Origin: Betaproteobacteria bacterium
GTDB taxonomy: Bacteria; Pseudomonadota; Gammaproteobacteria; Burkholderiales; Burkholderiaceae_C
Assembly (NCBI GenBank): GCA_013289985.1
Contig: JABCYW010000025.1
Span: 1-56,438 of the forward strand
Length of the DNA: 56,438 nucleotides
Reading direction: 5' to 3'
Positions within the stretch are counted from its first letter, which is position 1. Each line of letters begins with the position of its first letter. Made by a program: the position numbers and the translations under genes. Below the pieces are notes generated by a model. That model saw only the letters and a program-made list of their open reading frames with translations. It did not search any database and was not told the origin of the DNA. Positions 39,202 to 51,400 of this stretch are shown piece by piece.

Positions 39202-40287
39202 TCATTCGGAGGCGCCGTGCGCGATCGCGCGGGCCTTGCGTTGCTTGAGGGCTTCCCTGGACATGGGGGTGGTGTCCCAGCCCTGCAAGTGGCGCAGCGT
39301 GACCCCGGCCAGCGCTTTCATGCCTTCGGGGCTGTTGTTGAGGCAGGGGATGTAGTGGAAGGTCTTGCCGCCGGCCTTCAGGAACGCGGCACGCGCCTCG
39401 ATGGCGATCTCCTCCAGCGTCTCGAGGCAGTCGGCCGCGAAGCCCGGGCAGATCACGTCCACGCCCTCGTCGCCGGCCTTGGCGAGCGCCTTGAGCGTGG
39501 GCTCGGTGTAGGGCTGCAGCCACTCGGCGCGGCCGAAGCGGCTCTGGAAAGTGATGCGCCAGTCGTCGGGCTCCAGCTGCAGCTTCTCGGCCAGCAGGCG
39601 GCCGGTCTTCAGGCACTCGCAGTGGTACGGGTCGCCCAGGCGCAGCGTGCGCGCGGGCATGCCGTGGAAGCTCATCACCAGCTTGCGGCCGCGGCCTTCG
39701 CGCTGCCAGTGCTTGCGCACCTGGGCGGCCAGCGCGTCGATGTAGCCCGGGTCGTCGTGGTAGTGGTTGACGAAGCGCAGCTCGGGCAGGCGCCGCGTGC
39801 GCTTCATCCACGTGCCGACGTCGTCGAGCACGCTGGCCGTGGTGGCGGCCGAATACTGCGGATAGGCGGGAAGCACCAGGATGCGGGTGGCGCCGACGGC
39901 GCACAGCGCGTCGAGCTCGGCGGCGATGGCCGGCTGGCCGTAGCGCATGGCCCAGCGCACCTCCACCAGCGCGCCGCGTTCGCCGACGTAGCTCTTGAGC
40001 ATGTTGGCCTGGCGTGCGGTCCACACCGCCAGCGGCGAGCCGTCGCGGGCCCAGATCTTCTTGTACTTGCGGGCCGAGGCGGCGGGGCGCAGGCGCAGGA
40101 TGAAGCCGTGCAGGACCAGCCACCACAGCGCGCGCGGGATCTCCACCACGCGCGGGTCGCTGAGGAATTGCGCGAGATAGCGGCGCAGCGCGGCGGTGGT
40201 GGGCGCCGCGGGCGTGCCGAGGTTGACCAGCAGCACCCCGACCTTGTCGGCGCCGTCGTGCGCGTGCGCGCGCGTGAGGGCGCTCAT
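39202..40287 (-). CDS. hemH: Ferrochelatase
   Basis: 361 residues. Family markers: VGVLLVNLGTPAAPT at the N-terminus, the metal-site His in KLVMSFHGMP, the acidic cluster FAADCLETLEEI, and the C-terminal IPCLNNSPEGMKAL. It inserts ferrous iron into protoporphyrin IX, the last step of haem synthesis, at the inner membrane. The ATG overlaps the cyclase stop by 4 bases (ATGA), so it is translationally coupled to that gene; a longer frame is rejected on this basis. Confidence 0.96.
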   Translation of the reverse strand: MSALTRAHAHDGADKVGVLLVNLGTPAAPTTAALRRYLAQFLSDPRVVEIPRALWWLVLHGFILRLRPAASARKYKKIWARDGSPLAVWTARQANMLKSYVGERGALVEVRWAMRYGQPAIAAELDALCAVGATRILVLPAYPQYSAATTASVLDDVGTWMKRTRRLPELRFVNHYHDDPGYIDALAAQVRKHWQREGRGRKLVMSFHGMPARTLRLGDPYHCECLKTGRLLAEKLQLEPDDWRITFQSRFGRAEWLQPYTEPTLKALAKAGDEGVDVICPGFAADCLETLEEIAIEARAAFLKAGGKTFHYIPCLNNSPEGMKALAGVTLRHLQGWDTTPMSREALKQRKARAIAHGASE

Positions 40288-41258
40288 CGCCGCGAGGGGG
40301 TGGGGCTCAGCAGGTCGAACTCGTCGTCGCGCCGGATCGGGGCGTGCAGCACTTCGAACTGCATCGCCGCGACGCCCGGATCCTCCGGCGATCCGCTCAG
40401 GCCCACCTCGCCGCTGCCGTGCAGCGTGCAGCTGCCGCGGCGCAGGCTCACCACCTCGTCCTCGCTGGAGAAGCGCACGAAGGTGCCGTTGATGCTGAGG
40501 TCGGACAGCTGCAGCGTGGCGCCGATCAGGTCGATGCGGCAATGCGAGCGCGACACGCGGGCGTCGTCCACCTGCATGTCGGAAGCCGCCGCGCGGCCGA
40601 TGACCACGGGCATGTTCATCGCCGTGAAGCGGCGCACCTTGTTGCCCCAGGTGAGGATGACGGCCTCGGGGCCGACCAGGCCCATGGCCGGGCCGCCGCC
40701 CACCAGCGTCGGCGCCGTGTCCATGCCGCGGCGCGACAGCAGGTGCACCTCCACCGGTTCCACGCGCCCGCGCAGTCGCACGAGATCGAGGCTGCGGAAC
40801 ATGTCGCGCGAATCCATCGGCAGGGCGCGCAGCACCTCCACCGTGACCAGCGTCTCGTTGTCGCCGGCGTGGTCGAGCAGGCGGGCGGCCACGTTGACCG
40901 CGTCGCCGAAGTAGTCGCCGCTGACCTCCACCGTCTCGCCGAGCGCGATGCACACCTGCAGCTGCAGGCGCGCCTCCGTGAAGCCCGTCAGCGCGTCGCG
41001 CCGCCGCATCACGATGTCGATCTCCTCGTGCATCTGGTCGGCCGCCTCGACCGCCTGCGCGGCCGTGGGGAAGACGGCCATCAGCCCGTCGCCCAGCGTC
41101 TTGACGACGACGCCGCCGGTGGCCGGCACGCGGCGCGAGATCGCGTCCACCGTCTCGGTGACGATCTGGGACGCGTCGGTGTTGCCGAGCAACTCGTACA
41201 GCGCCGTGCTGCCACGAAGATCGGCGAAGACGACGGCACGGCGCTGGATGGCGGACAT
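40284..41258 (-). CDS. Class III adenylate/guanylate cyclase with FHA domain
   Basis: 324 residues. N-terminal class III cyclase (about 5-170): metal-binding Asp in VVFADLRGSTAL, second in KTLGDGLMAVF, and GDYFGDAVNVAARL. C-terminal FHA domain (about 225-300): VIGRAAASDMQVDDARVSRSHC and DLSINGTFV, which reads phospho-Thr peptides. Thus nucleotide cyclisation may be tied to Ser/Thr kinase signalling. ATP or GTP preference is not certain. GAAGGAG precedes the start; its stop overlaps hemH. The pairing with hemH is common in this group. Confidence 0.9.
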   Translation of the reverse strand: MSAIQRRAVVFADLRGSTALYELLGNTDASQIVTETVDAISRRVPATGGVVVKTLGDGLMAVFPTAAQAVEAADQMHEEIDIVMRRRDALTGFTEARLQLQVCIALGETVEVSGDYFGDAVNVAARLLDHAGDNETLVTVEVLRALPMDSRDMFRSLDLVRLRGRVEPVEVHLLSRRGMDTAPTLVGGGPAMGLVGPEAVILTWGNKVRRFTAMNMPVVIGRAAASDMQVDDARVSRSHCRIDLIGATLQLSDLSINGTFVRFSSEDEVVSLRRGSCTLHGSGEVGLSGSPEDPGVAAMQFEVLHAPIRRDDEFDLLSPTPSRR

Positions 41259-41318
41259 GCTGGCGTCTCCTTCAGGACGGGAAACGAAGAGAGCGCGATG
41301 CTGTCATCGTGGCAGGGG

Positions 41319-43583
<2,265 letters not shown>

Positions 43584-43935
43584 GCGTTTCCTTGAATGAA
43601 TGTCGACCCAGGTCGTCCGGCAATTCCGCCCGCGTCAATTTCGGCTGGCTCGCGGAATATGCGGGCAAGCATCGGAAAAAGAAGGCGAACAATGAATTTC
43701 CCTTCGCGTGCGACGCGACGGGACACCGGCAGGCAGGTTGGCGTGAACGTGGCTTGAATGAGCAACTCTTGCGGGATGAAGGTGGCCGATGGTGATGCCC
43801 TTGTCGAGGGTGGCCGGGGCCCGGAGTCTGTCGCTCTCACTGCACGTCACAAGCTGCCGCTGAGTGGGATATCGGATTATACCTCAATCCCCAATGGAAA
43901 TCAGCTTTTGACGGGCAACCCGGCAGGGACCCCGA
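43584..43935. other. rpoD-dnaG intergenic region and long rpoD leader
   Basis: 352 bases without a supported gene. A TATAAT for rpoD is at 43876-43881, so the message would carry a leader of about 285 bases. Short open frames in both directions (for example 43592-43795 and 43635-43850) have no ribosome site or family. The GC content drops here compared with the genes. Confidence 0.6.
43876..43881 (-). promoter_or_regulatory. -10 box of rpoD promoter
   Basis: A perfect TATAAT on the - strand. The -35 region is weak (no close TTGACA 16-18 bases upstream). It separates rpoD expression from dnaG. Confidence 0.55.
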
Positions 43936-45918
43936 TCACTCTTCGGCACGTTGGGCCGACAGTCGAGCCTTGACTTCTTCCCAGTGCTTGTAGACCTCGC
44001 GATAGCGGACGAGGGCGGCCGGATCCGACGCGGCCTGGGCGATCAGCTGCTGGGTGCGGGCCTTCAGCTCGCGATCCAGGATCGTGTCCACCGCGCGGCG
44101 GAAGTCGAGGTAGGTGGCTTCCGGATCGGCGTCGCCGTCGGCGATGGCCAGCGATTCCTCGCCGAGCGCGGGATCCTCGCGCAGCGCGTGGCTGAGGATG
44201 GCCCAGGGCCGCGGGCCGTGCTCGGAATGGTCGCGCTCCAGCCAGGCCACCAGCGGTCCGTACGGCGCGGGCAGGCCGTGCAGCAGCTCGTGCTCGTCGG
44301 TGGACAGCTGATCCCAGTATTCGGGATGGCCGAAGAGGATCTGCACGGCCCGGCCGTCGGGCGTCTTGGGTGCCGAGCGCGGCGTGCGGCGCATCGCCGC
44401 CAGCTCGGCCGCCTCGCGGTCGCGGGCGGCGTACTTCGGGTTGGACGGGCGGCCACCGAACTTGCCGCCGCGGCTGTCGGCCGAGCGCGGGCGCCACGGG
44501 CCGTCGCCCGCGGCAGGCGCGCCGCCGCCGTCGCGACCGTCGGGATCGAACGGGCCGTCATGGCGCGGCTCGTCGCCGGCTCCCCGCGCGGCGCGCGCCC
44601 CGCCCGAGCGGCCCGCGCCGGTCTTCCAGAGCGCGTTCAGGTCGTCCAGCGGCAGGTTGGCCTTGCTGGCGAGCTCGCCGATCAACTGGCGCTGCAGGGC
44701 GCCTTCCGGCAGCGCCGCCCAGAGCGGCCTGGCCTGCGCGAGCATGCGAGCCCGGCCTTCGGCGGTGTTCATGTCGCACTCGTGCTGCGCGACCTCGATC
44801 AGCTGCTGCGACAGCGGAAGCGCGTTCTGGACATATTGCTCGAACGCCTTTGTTCCATGTTCGCGCACGTAGCTGTCCGGATCGTGTTCCTTGGGGAGGA
44901 AAAGAAAGCGAAAGCTGCGCGTGTCGCTGGCGTGGGGGAGGGCGGCCTCCAGCGCCCGGCCGGCGGCGCGCCGCCCGGCGGCGTCGCCGTCGAACGAGAA
45001 GATCACCTTCTCGGTGAAGCGCAGCAGCTTGTGCACGTGCTCGGCCGTGCAGGCCGTCCCCAGCGTCGCGACGGCGTTGGGAAACCCCAGCTGCGCGAGC
45101 GCCACGACGTCCATGTAGCCCTCGGTGACCAGCACGTAGCCCTTGTCGCGCAGTCCCTGGCGCGCCTCGAACAGGCCGTACAGCTCGCGGCCCTTGCTGA
45201 AGACGGGCGTCTCGGGCGAATTGAGGTACTTGGGCTCGCCCTTGTCGAGCACGCGGCCGCCGAACGCGATCACCTCGCCCTTGACGTTGCGGATGGGGAA
45301 CATGACGCGCTCGCGGAAGCGGTCGTAGCGCTTCTGCGTGGCCGGATCGTCGCCCGAGACGATCACCATGCCCGACTCCGTCAGCAGCGGGTCGTCGTAG
45401 CGCGGGAACGCGCTGGCCAGCGTGCGCCAGCCCTCGGGCGCCCACCCAAGAGCAAAGCGGGCCGCGATCTCGCCGCTGAGGCCGCGGCCCTTCAGGTACT
45501 CGATGGCGCGCGGCGACGCCTTGAGCTGCTGCTTGTAGTGCTCGGCGGCCTTGGCCAGGATGTCGGTCAGCGTGACGCTCTGGGCCTTCTTGCGCGCGGC
45601 TTCCGCCCGTTCCTCGGGGGTGGCGTCGTCCTCGGGCACGGGCATGCCCACCTGCTGCGCCAGGTCGGTGACGGCGTCGACGAAGCCCATGCCGTGGTGC
45701 TCGCACAGGAAGCGGATGGCGTCGCCGTGCACGCCGCAGCCGAAGCAGTGGTACGTCTGCCGCGTGGGGCTGACGATGAAGCTGGGCGACTTCTCGCCGT
45801 GGAACGGACACAGGCCCTTGTAGTTGATGCCCGCCTTCTTCAGGGTGACGGCGCGGCCCACGAGCTCGACGATGTCGACACGGGCGAGCAGGTCTTGGAC
45901 GAATTGGCCGGGAATCAC
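43936..45918 (-). CDS. dnaG: DNA primase DnaG
   Basis: 660 residues. Zinc domain CHC2 (1-100) with CPFHGEKSPSF and CFGCGVHGDA, TOPRIM core (about 260-345) with EGYMDVVALAQLG and FDGDAAGRRAAGRAL, then a long Gly/Asp/Arg-rich linker (about 430-520) and a C-terminal DnaB-binding helical domain. It makes RNA primers at the fork and is activated by contact with the N-domain of DnaB, also encoded in this window. The linker is longer than in E. coli, common in Betaproteobacteria. Upstream of rpoD, the macromolecular synthesis order, but rpsU is not here. Confidence 0.97.
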   Translation of the reverse strand: MIPGQFVQDLLARVDIVELVGRAVTLKKAGINYKGLCPFHGEKSPSFIVSPTRQTYHCFGCGVHGDAIRFLCEHHGMGFVDAVTDLAQQVGMPVPEDDATPEERAEAARKKAQSVTLTDILAKAAEHYKQQLKASPRAIEYLKGRGLSGEIAARFALGWAPEGWRTLASAFPRYDDPLLTESGMVIVSGDDPATQKRYDRFRERVMFPIRNVKGEVIAFGGRVLDKGEPKYLNSPETPVFSKGRELYGLFEARQGLRDKGYVLVTEGYMDVVALAQLGFPNAVATLGTACTAEHVHKLLRFTEKVIFSFDGDAAGRRAAGRALEAALPHASDTRSFRFLFLPKEHDPDSYVREHGTKAFEQYVQNALPLSQQLIEVAQHECDMNTAEGRARMLAQARPLWAALPEGALQRQLIGELASKANLPLDDLNALWKTGAGRSGGARAARGAGDEPRHDGPFDPDGRDGGGAPAAGDGPWRPRSADSRGGKFGGRPSNPKYAARDREAAELAAMRRTPRSAPKTPDGRAVQILFGHPEYWDQLSTDEHELLHGLPAPYGPLVAWLERDHSEHGPRPWAILSHALREDPALGEESLAIADGDADPEATYLDFRRAVDTILDRELKARTQQLIAQAASDPAALVRYREVYKHWEEVKARLSAQRAEE

Positions 45919-45940
45919 GATGCGAGTGTAGGGCGGCGCC

Positions 45941-45971
45941 GCAAACGAAACGAGCGCCCAGGAGGCGCTCG
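45941..45971 (-). terminator. Intrinsic terminator of hns-like gene
   Basis: On the - strand CGAGCGCC-TCCTG-GGCGCTCG, an 8-bp perfect stem, followed by TTTCGTTT. It lies between the hns-like gene and dnaG. Confidence 0.8.
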
Positions 45972-46011
45972 CGTCGGGTCGGGGTGGTTCACCCCGCGGG
46001 GAATGGGAGCC

Positions 46012-46317
46012 TCAGACGGCGAAATCGGTGAGCTGCTTGCCCGACTCGAGCGCCGCCGACAGCCACTTCGGCTTCAGGCCGCGGCCGGTCCAGGTCTGGC
46101 CGCTGGCCGGATCGCGGTACTTGGCGGCGACCTTGCGACCGCTGGTGCTGGCCCGCGGGCCGGGCGTCTTGGCCACGAGATCCGAGGCGGTCAAGCCATG
46201 CTCGGCCATCAGTGCGCGAACCTTGGCGATGGCCTCGTTGCGTTCGTGACGGCGCGCATCAGAAATCTGGCGGTCGATTTCGGCCTTTTGTGCCAGAAGG
46301 TCCTGCAGTGAAGACAT
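46012..46317 (-). CDS. H-NS family nucleoid protein
   Basis: 101 residues. N-terminal coiled coil for dimerising (LQDLLAQKAEIDRQISDARR), then the C-terminal DNA-binding domain with KYRDPASGQTWTGRGLKPKW, the H-NS consensus TWTGRGR-P form. It binds curved AT-rich DNA and silences foreign genes, so the lower-GC island in this window could be a target (inference). AT-rich sequence at 46318-46508 upstream probably holds its own promoter and autoregulatory sites. A terminator follows the gene. Confidence 0.95.
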   Translation of the reverse strand: MSSLQDLLAQKAEIDRQISDARRHERNEAIAKVRALMAEHGLTASDLVAKTPGPRASTSGRKVAAKYRDPASGQTWTGRGLKPKWLSAALESGKQLTDFAV

Positions 46318-46508
46318 GTCTCAAATCCTCGTGTCAATTCGGCAATTGAAACATCTTATCGCGAAATACGCAAAAAGAAACTCAAAGCGAAGTCACGCGT
46401 GACACTTTGCACGTGTTCGGCGACTTGTTCGTGAATATACACCGAACTGGTCTTGAATATTACGTGCCCCTGAAGATGAACTCGCGCGAGGGATGAGAAA
46501 AGTCTCGT

Positions 46509-46781
46509 TCAGGGCGCCGGCGGCACGTAGCCGGCGGGTTGTTCGGCGCCGCCACCAAAGAAGAAGCTCTCCATTTGGCGCGCCAGATATTGGCGGGCGC
46601 GCGCATCGGCGAGGTTCAGGCGATTCTCGTTGACCAGCATCGTCTGGTGCTTCTTCCAGGCCTCGAAGGCCTCCTTGCTGACGTTGTCGTAGATGCGCTT
46701 GCCGAGCTCGCCCGGATAGACGGAAAAGTCGAGGCCTTCTGCCTCGCGCTTGAGATAGACGCATTGGACTGTGCGTGCCAT
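46509..46781 (-). CDS. yggX: Iron-trafficking/oxidative protection protein YggX
   Basis: 90 residues, start [19 protein letters not shown], with CAGGAG 7 bases upstream. The family blocks [21 protein letters not shown] and [16 protein letters not shown]-type helix are intact; the conserved Cys is Cys7. YggX proteins protect iron-sulfur clusters and support iron transfer under oxidative stress. The Pro/Gly-rich C-terminal tail (about 15 residues) is a lineage extension. Downstream of argA on the same strand, 82 bases apart with a hairpin between, so probably separate units. Confidence 0.94.
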   Translation of the reverse strand: MARTVQCVYLKREAEGLDFSVYPGELGKRIYDNVSKEAFEAWKKHQTMLVNENRLNLADARARQYLARQMESFFFGGGAEQPAGYVPPAP

Positions 46782-46805
46782 GGAAGACTCCTGTTGTGCG
46801 TGGAA

Positions 46806-46830
46806 GGCCGGGCGGCGTGACTGCCCGGCC
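46806..46830 (-). terminator. Hairpin behind argA
   Basis: GGCCGGGC (46806-46813) and GCCCGGCC (46823-46830) form an 8-bp perfect stem 33 bases after the argA stop, followed on the - strand by TTCC only. Likely terminator with a weak T tract. Confidence 0.55.
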
Positions 46831-46863
46831 GTGGTGGATTCGGGATGATTTCGCGGTGGCGGG

Positions 46864-48210
46864 TCAGGGCAGTTTCTTGACCAGTACCTGCGAACGGCGA
46901 TCCCAGTTGTATTTTTTCTTGCGGGCTTCCGGCAACCATTCCGGATCGACTTGTTCGAAGCCGCGTTTGATGAACCAGTGCATGGTGCGCGTGGTGAGCA
47001 CGAATATCGACTTCACGCCGAGTGCCTTCGCGCGATGTTCGATTCGCTTGAGAATCCTGTCGCCGTCGCCCTGGCCCTGAACCTGCGGCGATACCGTGAG
47101 CGCGGCCAATTCCGCGGTGCCGGCCTCCGGATACGGATACAGCGCGGCGCATCCGAAAATGATTCCGTCGTGTTCGATCACGGTATAGGTGGCGACGTCG
47201 CGCTCGATTTCCGTGCGGCTGCGCTTGACCAGCGTGCCGTCGCGTTCGAACGGCTCGATCAATTGCAGGATGCCGCCCACGTCGTCGGACGTGGCCTCGC
47301 GCAGGCTCTCGAGCTTCTCGTCGACCACCATGGTGCCGATGCCGTCGTGGGTGAAGACCTCCATCAGCAGGGCGCCGTCCACCGCGAAGGGCAGGATGTG
47401 CGAGCGCTCCACGCCGCCCTGGCAGGCCTTGACGCAGTGCTGCAGGTAGAACGCGGTGTCGAACGGGTTCTGCGGCGCGGGCAGGCTGGCGACGAGCCGC
47501 TCGGCGTCGGCCAGCGCCAACTCGGTGTCGATGGGCGTCTCGGGGTCGCTCGGCACCTCGTGGATGCCCGGCACCTCGGTGAGGAACAGCAGCTTGTCGG
47601 CCTGCAGCGCGACGGCGGTGGAGGTGGCCACCTCTTCCATGGTGAGGTTGAACGCCTCGCCGGTGGGCGAGAAGCCGAAGGGCGACAGCAGCACGACCGC
47701 GCCGATGTCGATGGCGCTGCGGATGGCCGCCGAATCCACCTTGCGCACCACGCCGCTGTGCATGAAGTCGACGCCGTCGACGATGCCCACGGGGCGGGCG
47801 GTGAGGAAGTTGCCCGACACGACGCGCACGGTCGCGTTGGCCATCGGGGTGTTGGGCAAGCCTTGCGAGAACGCGGCCTCGATCTCGAAGCGCAGCTGGC
47901 CGGCGGCCTCCTGCGCGCAGTCGAGCGCCACCTCGTCGGTGACGCGCACGCCGTGGCTGTAGCGCGCCGGATGGTTCTTGGCCTTGAGCTGGTCGTTGAC
48001 CTGCGGACGGAAGCCGTGCACCAGCACCAGCTTCATGCCCATGGCGTGCAGGATGGCCAGGTCCTGCACCAGCGCGTTGAGCTTGCCGGCGGCGATCATC
48101 TCGCCGGCGATGGCCACGACGAAGGTCTTGCCGTGATAGGCGTGGATGTGCGGCGCCACGGCGCGGAACCAGGGCACGAACGTGTGGGGAAAGACCAGGT
48201 CGAGGCTCAT
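46864..48210 (-). CDS. argA: Amino-acid N-acetyltransferase (N-acetylglutamate synthase)
   Basis: 448 residues. N-terminal amino acid kinase-like domain (about 20-295; [20 protein letters not shown] and [13 protein letters not shown]) which binds arginine, and C-terminal GNAT domain (about 300-448) with the acetyl-CoA loop [15 protein letters not shown]. It makes N-acetylglutamate, the first step of arginine synthesis, and is normally feedback-inhibited by arginine. The Q-x-x-G-x-G/A acetyl-CoA loop is intact apart from Asp-Gly spacing. Divergent from hrpA. Confidence 0.96.
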   Translation of the reverse strand: MSLDLVFPHTFVPWFRAVAPHIHAYHGKTFVVAIAGEMIAAGKLNALVQDLAILHAMGMKLVLVHGFRPQVNDQLKAKNHPARYSHGVRVTDEVALDCAQEAAGQLRFEIEAAFSQGLPNTPMANATVRVVSGNFLTARPVGIVDGVDFMHSGVVRKVDSAAIRSAIDIGAVVLLSPFGFSPTGEAFNLTMEEVATSTAVALQADKLLFLTEVPGIHEVPSDPETPIDTELALADAERLVASLPAPQNPFDTAFYLQHCVKACQGGVERSHILPFAVDGALLMEVFTHDGIGTMVVDEKLESLREATSDDVGGILQLIEPFERDGTLVKRSRTEIERDVATYTVIEHDGIIFGCAALYPYPEAGTAELAALTVSPQVQGQGDGDRILKRIEHRAKALGVKSIFVLTTRTMHWFIKRGFEQVDPEWLPEARKKKYNWDRRSQVLVKKLP

Positions 48211-48308
48211 CTTTTGGGGCTCTTTTCGTCAGCGGGACATTGTGCCGTACGCGTGAATTCCATCTCGGCTGACGGTTTCGGTTTCGGCTGCGGTCGCGGC
48301 CGCGGGGC

Positions 48309-48357
48309 GCGCCGGGTCAGGCACGACTCGGCGGGGGAGTCGTGCCTGACCCGGCGC
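48309..48357. repeat. 20-bp perfect inverted repeat with 9-base loop
   Basis: Arms at 48309-48328 and 48338-48357 are perfect complements; the loop is CGGCGGGGG. It lies between divergent argA and hrpA, where no terminator is expected. It may be a REP/RAYT-type palindrome dispersed in the genome, or an attenuating structure in the hrpA leader. Confidence 0.85.
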
Positions 48358-48412
48358 ACCCCGCACGCCAAACCCAGCACACGCCCGCACGCCGAGGGAT
48401 AATCGAAGGCTC

Positions 48413-51400
48413 GTGAATTCGCCTACCCGTCCGACAGCCGCGCCCCGACCGCCTCGTGCCGATCGCCCGCCGCGCGCCGCGCCGGCAGCCGCCAACCCGC
48501 TGCCCAAGATCACCTTCCCCGAATCGCTGCCGGTCTCCAGCCGGCGCGAGGACATCGCGCGGGCGCTGCGCGAGCACCAGGTCGTGATCGTCTGCGGCGA
48601 GACGGGCTCCGGCAAGACCACGCAGTTGCCCAAGATCGTGCTGGAGCTGGGCCGCGGCCGCGCCAACGGCGGCGGGCTGATCGGCCACACCCAGCCGCGC
48701 CGCATCGCTGCGTCCAGCGTGGCCAAGCGCATCGCCTTCGAGCTCGATTCGCCGCTGGGCGAGGTGGTGGGCTACCGCGTCCGCTTCCAGGACCGGTTCC
48801 AGCCGGGCGCCTCCGTCAAGCTGATGACCGACGGCATCCTGCTGGCCGAGACGCAGAGCGATCCGCTGCTCAAGGCCTACGACACGCTGATCATCGACGA
48901 GGCGCACGAGCGCAGCCTCAACATCGACTTCCTGCTGGGCTACCTGCGCCAGATCCTGCCGCGCCGGCCCGACCTCAAGGTGATCGTCACGTCGGCCACC
49001 ATCGACGCCGACCGCTTCGCGAAGCACTTCGAGTCGGCCAGGGGGCCGGCGCCGGTGATCATGGTCAGCGGCCGCCTGTTCCCGGTGGAGCAGCGCTGGC
49101 GGCCGTTCGAGGAGTCGCGCGAGTACGGCCTGAACGAGGCCATCGTCGACGCCGTCGACGAGCTGTGGCGCGGCGGCCCCGGCGACGTGCTCGTGTTCCT
49201 GCCCGGCGAGCGCGAGATCCGCGAGGCGGCCGAGAAGCTGCGCGGCCACCACCCGCCGGGCGTCGAGATCCTGCCGCTGTTCGCGCGGCTCTCGCAGGCC
49301 GAGCAGGATCGCGTGTTCGAGACCGGTGCCGCCCCGCGCATCGTGCTCACCACCAACGTGGCCGAGACCTCGCTGACCGTGCCGGGCATCCGCTACGTCA
49401 TCGACTCGGGCCTGGCGCGCGTCAAGCGCTACAGCTACCGCAACAAGGTCGAGCAGCTGCAGATCGAGGCGATCAGCCAGGCCGCGTGCAACCAGCGCGC
49501 GGGCCGCTGCGGCCGCGTGGCCAACGGCACCTGCATCCGCCTGTTCGACGAGAAGGACTTCGCCGGCCGGCCGAAATTCACCGACCCCGAGATCCTGCGC
49601 TCGTCGCTGGCCGGCGTCATCCTGCGCATGAAGAGCCTGCGCTTCGGCGCGGTGGAGGATTTCCCGTTCCTCGAGGAGCCGCCGCGCAAGGCCATCGCCG
49701 ATGGCTACGCGCTGCTGGGCGAGCTCAATGCGGTCGACGACGCGAACGACCTCACGTCCATCGGCACCGAGCTCGCGAAGCTGCCGCTGGATCCGCGCGT
49801 GGGCCGGATGATCCTCGAGGCGCGCGAGCGCGACTGCCTCACCGAGGTGCTGGTGATCGCCTCGGCGCTGTCGGGACAGGACGTGCGCGACCGCCCGCTG
49901 GAGCAGCAGCAGGCGGCCGACGAGAAGCACAAGAAGTTCGACGACGAGCGCTCGGAGTTCATGGGCTACGTCAAGCTCTGGAAGTGGCTCGACGTCTCGC
50001 GTGGCGGCCAGGCCGACGTGGATCTCGACGCCGTGCAGATCGCCCCGCGCCCGCCACGCGGCGCGTCCGCGCACGCGCGTCACGGGGGCGCGCAGGCGAG
50101 CGCGCCCCCGCCGCCGCCGGCCCACAAGCTGAGCCACCGCCGCTACGAGCAGCTGCTGCGCGAGAACTTCGTCAGCGTGCGCCGCGTGCGCGAATGGCGC
50201 GACATCCATTCGCAGCTGCTCACCGTCGTCGCCGACCATGGCTGGCACCTGAACACCGTGCCCGCCAGCTACGACCAGGTGCACCTGGCGATGCTCGCCG
50301 GCCTGCTGGGCAACCTCGGCCTCAAGAGCGAGGACGACGAGTGGTACCTGGGCGCGCGCGGCATCCGGTTCTGGCGCCATCCGGGCGCGCACCTGTCGAA
50401 GAAGCCGGGGCGCTGGATCGTCACCGCCGAACTGGTGGAGACGACGCGCCTGTATGGCCGGGGCATCGCGGCCATCGACCCGCAGTGGATCCCCGGGATT
50501 GCCGGCCACCTGCTCAAGACGCAGCTGCTCGAGCCGCACTGGGAGAAGAAGGCCGCCGAGGTGATCGCGCTGGAGCGCGCCACGCTGTACGGCATCGTCG
50601 TCTACCAGAACCGGCGCGTGAACTTCGGCCTGGTCGACCCGGTGGTCGCCCGCGAGATCTTCCTGCGCGAAGGCCTGGTGCAGGGCGAGTGGGACACGCG
50701 CCTGCCGTTCCTGGCCCACAACCAGAAGATGATCGCCCAGGTTCAGGACCTGGAGCACAAGTCGCGCCGCCAGGACGTGCTCGTGGACGACGAGCTGATC
50801 TACGCGTTCTACGACCAGCAGGTGCCCGCCGACGTGGTCAGCGGCGCCACCTTCGAACGCTGGTACCGCGACGAGCAGCGCAAGCAACCGAAGCTGCTGA
50901 TGCTCACGCGCGACGAGCTGATGCGCCACGAGGCCGCGGGCATCACCACCGCGTCGTTCCCCAAGGCGATCCGGCTGGGTGGCGTCGACTGCGCGGTGGT
51001 CTACCTGCACGAGCCCGGCGACGCCAAGGACGGCCTCACGGTGACCGTGCCCATCTACGCGCTCAACCAGGTCAACGCCGAGCGCGTCGACTGGCTGGTG
51101 CCGGGCATGCTGGAGGCCAAGGTGCTGGCGCTCGTCAAGAGCCTGCACCAGCGCCCGCGCTCGCGCCTGGTGCCGCTGCCGGAGTTCGTGGCCGAGTTCG
51201 TCGCCACGCACGACTTCGCGCAGGGCGAGCTGCTGGAGGTGCTGCTCAAGGCGGTCAAGGAACGCACGCAGATCGCCGTGCAGCGCAACGACTTCAAGCT
51301 GGAGACGCTGTCGCCGCACCACTTCATGAACTTCCGCGTGGTCGACGAGCACGGCCGCCAGCTGGGCATCGGGCGCAACCTCGCCACGCTGAAGTCGGAG

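Noticed and set aside
48309-48357. Calling the 20-bp inverted repeat a terminator
   Set aside because: It lies between divergent gene starts and has no T run on either side.
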